Source: Cutaneotrichosporon cavernicola (lineage: Eukaryota > Basidiomycota > Tremellomycetes > Trichosporonales > Trichosporonaceae). From it: a DNA stretch of 64,000 nt. The position numbers and the translations under genes are program-made. Shown piece by piece: positions 57,136 through 64,000 of the stretch (its first letter is position 1; each line of letters begins with the position of its first letter). Location: assembly GCF_030864355.1 (NCBI RefSeq), contig NC_083394.1, positions 1,302,001-1,366,000 on the forward strand, written 5' to 3'. The notes beneath the pieces are model-generated. The model saw only the letters and a program-made list of their open reading frames with translations. It did no database searches and was not told the DNA's origin.

Positions 57136-57879
57136 TCATCCCAAGAAGTTGAAGCAGAACAGGTGCAGCGCGATCGACGCAGCAGTAAAGTCGGCAAAGG
57201 CGCTGTTGGTCAGCTAGATGTTGAATGACCAAGACTGCAAGACTGGACGGTATGCTCGTTGAGATAACCGGACGAAATCGAGGCCGACAAGCCGAGATCT
57301 GGAGCAGGCCGAGGTTCGGGCCTCGCGCCCGAGGTGATCCAACACCAACGTCTCCCTACGCAAGGTATGTGCAGTCGACACCAACGTCGCCCTACGCAAG
57401 GCATGTACAGTCGCGTGCGACTGCTACCTAGGTATGGCGACCGTGCCAAACGCGAAACTCCTCCCGAGTCACATCACAACCGCACAGGTCGCAAGTCACA
57501 ACCACAACTCACCGCTCTTGGGACACGGCCTTGAACTCGGCGTCACGCCCCGGCGCGACCTGGGCGCGCAAGCCGGCGAGGAGACAGAACTGGCCGACGG
57601 TTGACCCGAATCTGGTGTCAGTTTCAAGTGATGGCTCCAATGGTGAGAAGCAGCGTAAAATGCTGCTCCATCAACGGCGACTCACCCGCCGACAAAAGCG
57701 CCGTAGGGGTGCGAAGTGACGAGAAGGCGGTAGGCAAACTGCGTAACGCCCGAGATGATGAGGAAGAGGAGGAAGCAGTCGATGAGCTTGACGCGCGCAG
57801 GCACTGTGCTCTGGTAATTGCTAATGAGCGTGGATAGGGACGACTGGAGCTGCTTGGACGTGGGAGCTGCGGAAGCCAT
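57136..57879 (-). CDS. OST2: oligosaccharyltransferase subunit Ost2/DAD1, 119 aa
   Basis: Exons 57879-57686, 57611-57513, 57202-57136; introns of 74 and 310 nt. The product has the DAD1 layout: N-terminal STLISNYQSTVPARVKLIDC, first membrane helix FLLFLIISGVTQFAYRLLV, SHPYGAFVGGFGSTVGQFCL with the second helix, the conserved FKAVSQERAFADF, and a third helix at the C-terminus (ALHLFCFNFLG). The length matches human DAD1 (113). It is a core subunit of the ER oligosaccharyltransferase for N-glycosylation. The last exon (67 nt) is found only after a long intron that carries a tandem duplication. It diverges from COA3 across 239 bp. Confidence 0.93.
57338..57414. repeat. duplicated 36-bp segment in OST2 intron 2
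   Basis: Two adjacent imperfect copies share ACACCAACGTC, CCCTACGCAAGG, ATGT and CAGTCG. Both lie inside the 310-nt last intron. Confidence 0.8.
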
Positions 57880-58118
57880 TGCGCGTGTTTGTGTGAGGAA
57901 AGGAATGAGCGTGGAAAGTTGCTTGATTGTAGAGGTCGCGTCAAACGTAGTTGTCACCAGCATCAAGCTGAAACGTGGACGCGTTACCAATGTGGAGATG
58001 GAGGGGTCGAATAAGTAAGGACAAAAGTGGAGGGAGAAGGACGATTCGGAAGTCGACGTCGGTCTTGAAATGGACAGTGCAACCTTCTGCATCTCGGCAT
58101 CACTCCTCCAACAACATC

Positions 58119-58732
58119 ATGGCTAACCGTCCCCCGACCCTCCAGGAGGCCTCCGAGTCGTATTACCTCAAGGGGATCGTGAGCCTTTGTGCGCGGCTAA
58201 GCTGACAGCAGCACGAGTCGCCGGCGCTCAAGCGCGCCCGCACGCCGTACCAGCTTAAGAACGTGCTGACGGGCGCCGCCATCTTCTCGTTCATTATCGG
58301 CGTCTACTACTACTCGATCTCGGCGGTCAAGCAGGACGACTTTGTGAGTCTTCGTGGCCGCAGCTGGTCGCGTCTGTGCTGCTTAATTCAACAGCTGGTC
58401 ACATCCAGGCTGACCACCAGTCCGACGTCGTCGACCTTCTCCCCCCACCCGAAGAGCGCGCCGTCATGCGCTCGATCGAGGACGAACTGCGCGACAAGGA
58501 GCTCGGTGTCGCCATCGCTGTCGGCGAGCTGCCTGCAGTCCTGCCACCAGCGTCTGGGTCCTCCGGCGTCATTGCGTGGCTGCCGAAGCGCCTCGACAAG
58601 ATCGAGTGGCTGCAGCGTCGCGGGTGGGTCGAGACGGGCAAGGGCAACGTGCTCGTGTGGGGTGCGCCGAACGTCAACAACATCGGCAGCATGCGCGACT
58701 CGTTCGGTTCTACCGGGGCCCGCCGCGTATAA
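58119..58732 (+). CDS. COA3: cytochrome c oxidase assembly factor 3 (Coa3/Cox25), 171 aa
   Basis: Exons 58119-58178, 58212-58343, 58409-58732. After a short polar N-terminus comes RTPYQLKNVLTGAAIFSFIIGVY, one membrane helix, then YYSISAVKQDDF, the hallmark of COA3/CCDC56. The C-terminal intermembrane-space part is longer than usual and has LLPPPEERAVMR and a Trp/Gly-rich end. Coa3 acts in the mitochondrial inner membrane in Cox1 synthesis and assembly. The last two aromatic-rich stretches (GNVLVWGAPNVNNIGSMRDS) resemble fungal homologues in my recollection only. Confidence 0.85.
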
Positions 58733-58889
58733 CGAAGCAGCCGGCAGGCGGCCTGAGCGAGGCAGGAACCAGTGGCCAGTCGTCCATCTCACATCTGTAT
58801 GGCGTACAATAGCATATGACACTTCTCTCCCCAACGTACGCTTGAAGCGCATAAGCGTGCGCGTAGATCTACCTGGATGGTGTCTAGGC

Positions 58890-59692
58890 TCACACGGCCG
58901 GCTGGGGTTGTTAGCCAGAATCGATCCCAAAACAACCCGACTCACGCGAAGGGCACGCAGGCGCTGGGCGAGATGTCCGTCCTCTTCCATCGGCGCCTCG
59001 GTCTGCGCAGGTGTAGCAATCTGCTCGGTGGGCACCTTGGCCTCGCCAAGCCCGTGTTGAATCTCGAGACCCGCCTCGTCGGCAACCTGGTTGATGAGCG
59101 AGTCAACCTGATCCTGCGGCGTAGTGAGCGCCGTCGTGTCGCTCATCGTCGACTCCATATACGACGTCTGGACGTCGAGGTCGTTGAACTGTGACTCAAA
59201 CTTCTCCATAACCATAGATATCTGTGATCAGTTCAACCTCATCCTGTATGCCTACCCGCTCAAGGTTCATGCTCTCCATCGCCTTGTCCATCCCACGCAC
59301 GACGTTGGCCATGCTTCCAGTCACCGAACGCATAGTGACGGCCGTCTCGACGCGGCTCGCAACCGCATCAATCCGCGACGCCAGGCGGAGGAGGTTGAGC
59401 CCTTCGGTCTTCTTCCGGATGGCATTCTGGGCGTAGATCCGCGCTCCCTCCGTGTTGCCCTTCTGCAGTGCCTGCTGTCAGCGAGACTGGGGGATGGCGT
59501 ACAGCTTTCAGCTTGTTCTTCTCCGCCGTCTCGTCCTTGTTCGCCTTCTTCGCCTGCCGTTGCAGCGTCTTGGCCGTGAACTGCGTCAGCTGAGAGGGAA
59601 GGAAGGCGTACCTTCAGCTGAAACAAGGCCTCTGGGCGTCAGCATTGCCCCAATACGAGTTCCTGAGCAGACGCACTCTCGAGATTGCTCAT
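58890..59692 (-). CDS. DID2: ESCRT-III associated protein Did2/CHMP1, 205 aa
   Basis: Six exons: 59692-59677, 59631-59612, 59580-59503, 59471-59256, 59221-58946, 58901-58890. Three coding exons are 16, 20 and 12 nt. The spliced product begins MSNLEKALFQLKFTAKTLQ and continues with [29 protein letters not shown] and [19 protein letters not shown], all CHMP1 signatures. The C-terminus has a perfect MIM1 motif ([12 protein letters not shown]) that binds the Vps4 MIT domain, then PAV. CHMP1/Did2 regulates Vps4 in multivesicular body sorting. Human CHMP1A is 196 aa. If the last intron is not used, the frame would continue into unrelated sequence, so the 12-nt exon is preferred. Confidence 0.9.
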
Positions 59693-60044
59693 CTTACGAA
59701 GGCTTTTGTGGGTATGAGAGAGCAATGAGGAAAGGTTGATGCAAGATGGAGGAGGATGCGATGCAGTGTTGGCCTGCCGAGTTCGAGTTGCCGCCACCCA
59801 GAGTGTCATCTGTGCTTAGCGTCATCACTCGATTGAATTGCTTCCGCTCCACGCGCAATATCGGTGAGTAGTCGATCTGTACTTGCCATCGTGCATCTCA
59901 ACTCTGGCGTCGAGTCTCTAGTATACTCTCTCTCTCTCACTGTCGCATCCAGCAAGTCAACCCTATCGCCTCCATCAGGCCGCGCGTGAAATTCACAAGC
60001 TGTAGAGCTCTTGACGTGGCCGGACCTGTCATTCAGCTCCAACG
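59693..60044. other. DID2-SVP26 divergent promoter
   Basis: 352 bp. No CACGTG is present here, unlike several other divergent pairs. A short CT repeat lies near 59929-59940. Confidence 0.5.
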
Positions 60045-61134
60045 ATGATATCGCTCCTCCACCTTCTCTCCTATCTCGGGGGCATGACGGCCTTCCTCTT
60101 CATCACGTTATCACTAGGTGAGCTTTCGGTATCGGAAATCTAGCTCACAGCAGCAAGCGGGCTCCTCTGGGTGGCCGAGCTCATCGAGGAGCACTCTCGC
60201 TATGCGCGCGTCGTCGGCGTACGCGCCATCTACGTAAGTAATAAGGGCTGAGCCCGCCTAACCTCAGGCGATCATCGTGCTGCACGCGCTGCTGTACGTT
60301 ATCGACGGCTTGCCGTTCCTCCACATCGTCTTCTCGATCTTCTGTCACGTTGTGTACCTACAGCACTTTGCGGCGGGCTCGTGGCCGTTCATCTCCCTCA
60401 TCTCCCCTGTATTCATCCTCAGTTGTATCTTAGTGGTCACCGACCACTTCCTCTGGTTCTTCTACTTTGCCGATATCGCCCAGGAAGCCAAACGTGCCCG
60501 CGCCGCGAGATACCGGTACGCGCAGCATGCGGTGCGCGACGCGCCTTCCTTCATGGACGTTGCTGCATTCTTCGCGACCTGCGTCTGGTTCATCCCACTC
60601 TTCCTCTTCCTGAGCCTGAGCGCGAACGACAACGTCATCCCCTCTTTTGGTGAGCTCCATCTCGGTCGTAAAGCTGACGCAGACACGTCGGCTCCTCCAT
60701 CGCCGAGGGGGAGCACTGTCGACCTCACGCAGATGGACAGGCCGACTTCGCCGAGGCGGAGACTTATGGGCGCGTCCCTTGTCAAGACGGTACTCAATCC
60801 TATCATTAGCCTCCTCCCCTCTGGGCGGAGGAGGAGGAGCCACGGCATCATCGCGCCGCCGACGCCGCGCGGCCAGTCCCCCGCGCCCAGCCACCAGGTC
60901 TACTCGCCGTGGGGCGAGTCGCAGGGATCCACGCCTCCTCGACCCCCCATGGTCTCGGAACACAGTTTCGGTGCCGTATCGGGGAGGAACACGCCGCCAC
61001 CGCTGTCTAGGCCACCCAGGTCGCGGTCCGGGAGCACAAGGAGCGTGAGAGAGGAGAACGGGCTGGTGTCCCCAACACGGGGCCGCCAAGCGCTACCGGT
61101 GGTCGACACGGGCGCGCGGAACAAGGCAGACTGA
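60045..61134 (+). CDS. SVP26: Svp26/TEX261 COPII cargo adaptor, 339 aa
   Basis: Exons 60045-60117, 60154-60233, 60268-61134; introns 36 and 34 nt. Four or so hydrophobic helices cover residues about 5-195: LLSYLGGMTAFLFITLSLA, the AELIEEHSRYARVVGVRAIY loop, HIVFSIFCHVVYLQHF and ILVVTDHFLWFFYFADIA, and WFIPLFLFLSLSANDNVIP. This is the SVP26/TEX261 pattern. In yeast, Svp26 helps package type II glycosyltransferases and a phosphatase into COPII vesicles and cycles between ER and early Golgi. The cytosolic tail (about residues 200-339) is Pro/Ser/Arg-rich and longer than in yeast (228 aa in total). The acceptor of intron 1 is a CAGCAG pair and could add one Ala. Confidence 0.93.
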
Positions 61135-61198
61135 GCAGTAATGGACTGGACTGTAGCGCTATGCATAGATTGGGTCTTGACTTGTTGGTGTTTGTCAC

Positions 61199-62122
61199 TT
61201 ACCACTCCTCTGGCTCGTCGATCCACTCGCCCGTACGCCGCAGTTGACGCTCCCTCTCCCTCAGGACGCGGTAACCCTTCCACTGCGCAATGACTGCTGG
61301 GTCTTGCATCCTAGTGACGCCGAGCTCACGGCGCAGCTCTCCGATCCCCTGTTCCCACCGCTTCTCCCAGTACACGCCGACGAGTGACCGGCCCTCGGCG
61401 CCGGTACGCAGAGCGTACGGTACCCAGTCCTCGCGCCACATCTGGCGTCGTTTAGGACTCAACCGCAACGGTCCAAAGGTACTGGACAGGGCCGCGGCCG
61501 GAAGACCCATGTTCGCCCACTCGATTACTTTAAGCGTAAGTTCGTGTGCGAGTGTCGGAGGAAGACAGAAGAGGGTATGGTAGAGATCGTGTGTCTGGCG
61601 ATACCTGAGCATCGTATAAGCCAGCGCCGGTGAATCGATATACCGGACCTGTCATCAACTTGTTGGAACAATAATGCAACTCACGGCCTCTCGCGAATCG
61701 GGCAAAATCCCATCCCGATCCAGCCACTCGACATACTCGCGCCCCACCGTCCCGCGCCGCATACTCCTCAACGAGTCCAAATTGACCGTGTCGGAAGAAA
61801 CGACTGGCCGGTCACGCAGAATCTGCCTGCCCTCGGGATGCGCGCTCATAGCCTCATGCAGGCGAGGAAGGAACGATGCGGCAGTGCTCTCGCTCAGAGT
61901 CGCAATGAGGTCGGGGCGCGTGGCGTAGTTGACCACGCCGACCAGCCCGCTGCCAATGGCGAGGAGGGCGTTCTGGCCGACGTTGAGGGGTACATGGGTG
62001 GGATAGTTTGCGCCGGGGGGAGTGGGGCCCGTCGGCCAGCCTCGCGAGATGGGTGTGGAGGACGAGGCCGAGGCCGAGGCCGAAAAGGCCCGCGCGAGAG
62101 GCAAGACTCGTGGGCGCGCCAT
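61199..62122 (-). CDS. COQ4: ubiquinone biosynthesis protein Coq4, 295 aa
   Basis: Exons 62122-61685 and 61648-61199, intron 36 nt. A Ser/Ala/Arg-rich N-terminus looks like a mitochondrial presequence. The core shows [17 protein letters not shown], the metal-binding motif H166-D-x-x-H170-x11-E182, and EWANMGLP, all typical of Coq4. It scaffolds the CoQ synthome on the matrix side of the inner membrane, and recent work assigns it a role in removing the C1 carboxyl of the ring. Yeast Coq4 is 335 aa. The start (MARPRVLP) follows CTACG; no earlier in-frame ATG exists. It is divergent from the MFS gene and tail-to-tail with SVP26 (stops 64 bp apart). Confidence 0.94.
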
Positions 62123-62445
62123 CGTAGAGGTCAATGGCAAGAGGCAAGCAAGTTGAGTTGCACAACTCTGTTGGCCGTCATCGCAGCCGTGCCTGGATCA
62201 TATACGTGTCATAAACTGTAATCACGATATTCCGGATATACGGCGTCGTAACGAGGTGTACTTTAATGTCTCGTTACGAGACCCGATAACGTCTCTGTTC
62301 CGCCCGATCCACGACACTTTTCTGCTTTGCGTCTCGACTGATGTCTGGGTCGGGGCTCTAAGCGCCGGCCGAGGGTTGGGGGTCGGTACAGGAAGCTATA
62401 AGAGAGATGTACTAATTGCTCGCCTCCCCATCCTCACTGCCACTC
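62123..62445. promoter_or_regulatory. COQ4-MFS divergent promoter with an inverted repeat
   Basis: 323 bp. Perfect 10-bp arms TCGTAACGAG (62246-62255) and CTCGTTACGA (62270-62279) are separated by 14 nt and could form an operator-like site or a hairpin in a leader. Confidence 0.5.
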
Positions 62446-64000
62446 ATGTCGTCATACGAACTCAAGACCAGAGCGCGGCGCCGCTCGTCTGTCCGGCACT
62501 CTCAGCCTCACTCTCACTCTCACTCGCAGCCGTCCCCCCCGCCCTCAGTCTACTTTCCCCCCTCGAAAGATGTCGTGCCCCTCCCCTCCCTTCCCGCATC
62601 CACGACCACCTCGGCCGCCCCCTCAAGATGGGGCAGCATGACCGACCTGGACGCTGTATTCGACGAGGAGGCCGAGGTGGGCTCCCTCCCCCCCTCCCCA
62701 GACCCAGAGGGGTCGGCCTCGGATGTTAGAGGCGAGGTCGAGGTCGCAGCACTCCATCCCCCCGACACGGGATATGCCTGGTCGTTCCTGGTGGCCGGGA
62801 CGGTTATCGAGCTGTTCGTGTGGGGCTTGCCGTGGAGTGTGGGAGTCCTACATGAGTTCTGGGCGCGCGACATGTTTCCCGGTCAAGAAAGTACTTTGAC
62901 TGTAGCGGCGACATTGATGACTGGCGCAATGTACATGACTGCCGCGATTGGGCCGTGAGTTTGTGTGACCAAACAAACTGACTCCTAGATTGTTTACAAT
63001 GTTTCCGCAATACACGAAACACATGCAGGTCGTCGGCATGGCGGTCGCTTCTGTCGGGCTGGTATCGTCGGCATTCGTGACTTCGGCAGGACAGCTTATC
63101 GTCACGTTGGGCGTGCTGTATCCGTTTGCCGGCGCGCTTTACCTTCCGTGTGCGACGATGATTTATGAGTGGTTCCACGCCAGGCGCGGCTTGGCCACCG
63201 GTATCATGTTTGGCGGCACCGGAGTTGGAGGAACGATATTTCCTTTTGTGACGACGGCTCTCCTCCATCGGTTCGGATACAAGGCGACCATGATCAGTAT
63301 TGGCTTGGCCTTTGCAGTGGTTAATTCCATCGCTCTCTATTTCGTCAAGCGCCGTATCCCCGTCCCCCGGCGATCGATCAAGGCAACTTTGAAAAAGGAC
63401 CGCAACACCGACTGGTCGTTTTGGAAACATCGCAGTATTTGGCTCGCCACAGCAATCATCCTCAGTACCAGCATGGGCAACTTTCTCCCATCGCTTTGGA
63501 TGCCGAGTTACGCCGAGGCGATCCATGCGCATTCGCCGGACGGGACTGCGTTGGTGGCTATCATGAACGCGGCCAGCGTTCTGGGAAACACAATTACGGG
63601 GTATTTGAGTGATCGCCTGCCAACGCGGATTGTGGTTACGCTAAGCTGCATTCTCGCGAGCTTTGCCTGTCTCGCTCTGTGGGGACTGGGGACTAGCCAA
63701 GGCTTAGTGGGGTTTAGTGTCGTTTGGGGCGTGACGGCCCTAAGCATGGTCGGGACGTGGAGCAAGATGATCACTATTATCAGCAGTAAGTCTTGGAGAA
63801 GAAAATTAAGGCTGACAACAAGAGGACGACCCTACCCTCCCGACCTTTTCTTTCTCATTCTTCACCGTCCTCAAGGGGGTCGGAAACCTCACCTCGGGCC
63901 CTATTTCCACTGCCCTCCTCTCCAAGGGCCCTATCGGGGGAAAAGGTGCTTACGGCGCCACAAACTACGGCGGCCTGCTCATCTATACCGGCGTCATGGC
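62446..64000 (+). CDS. major facilitator transporter, monocarboxylate-permease type, 3' end beyond the window
   Basis: Exons 62446-62954, 62989-63785 and 63823 to the edge, with introns of 34 and 37 nt. A hydrophilic N-terminal tail of about 108 residues (His/Ser repeats, PSPPPS) precedes the first helix at PPDTGYAWSFLVAGTVIELF, the usual start of MCT-like (SLC16/Mch) carriers. Further helices follow, with AGALYLPCATMIYEWFHARRG and GIMFGGTGVGGTIFP matching the motif between helices 4 and 5, then the central loop and helices 7-10. The C-terminal helices are cut off. Substrate is probably a carboxylate but cannot be set from sequence. The third exon uses an AAG acceptor. Confidence 0.88.

Overview
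This is 64 kb of nuclear DNA from a fungus, most likely a basidiomycete yeast or yeast-like species of the Tremellomycetes (perhaps Trichosporonales; the order is inferred). The evidence is spliceosomal introns in almost every gene, many only 30-39 nt long with a CTGAC or CTAAC branch site nearly touching the 3' splice site; GC-rich coding sequence; C/T-rich leaders; intron-containing tRNAs; and conserved fungal single-copy genes whose spliced products match their families in length and motifs. I see no CRISPR array, operon, rRNA, prophage or intact transposon.

Left part (1-9.1 kb): the 3' end of an unrecognised coiled-coil-like gene, a small orphan gene, tRNA-Gly(GCC), a FAD-dependent oxidoreductase, a leucine-rich-repeat protein facing it, a mitochondrial fused beta-alpha succinyl-CoA-ligase-like protein, and tRNA-Pro(AGG). 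From 9.1 to about 13.6 kb no gene can be supported. A bZIP transcription factor (14.5-16.1 kb) follows an 819-nt stretch without any ATG. From 16.1 to 19.9 kb there is one orphan gene, a 30-bp minisatellite and other repeats.

Central part (19.9-43.6 kb) is gene-dense: CSF1 (bridge-like lipid transfer protein, 8 exons, about 3175 aa), MED17, NAA30 with an 8-nt microexon, a probable POP3, ribosomal protein uS8 (RPS22), a roadblock dynein light chain with a puzzling last intron, a gene-poor 2.7 kb, SCS2/VAP, and an OTU deubiquitinase.

Right part (43.8-64 kb): a small membrane protein, PIK1, proteasome PRE4, condensin CND1/YCS4, a 3-ketoacyl-CoA thiolase, OST2/DAD1, COA3, DID2/CHMP1, SVP26, COQ4 and a monocarboxylate-type MFS transporter cut by the window edge.

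The genes are housekeeping genes and do not form one pathway. CSF1, SCS2, PIK1 and SVP26 all act on ER/Golgi membranes; COA3, COQ4 and the succinyl-CoA-ligase-like protein are mitochondrial. Several divergent gene pairs share a CACGTG palindrome (three of them the exact octamer TCACGTGA), a candidate common control element. Exon coordinates below were worked out by hand from splice signals, reading-frame continuity and family conservation; none has transcript support here.
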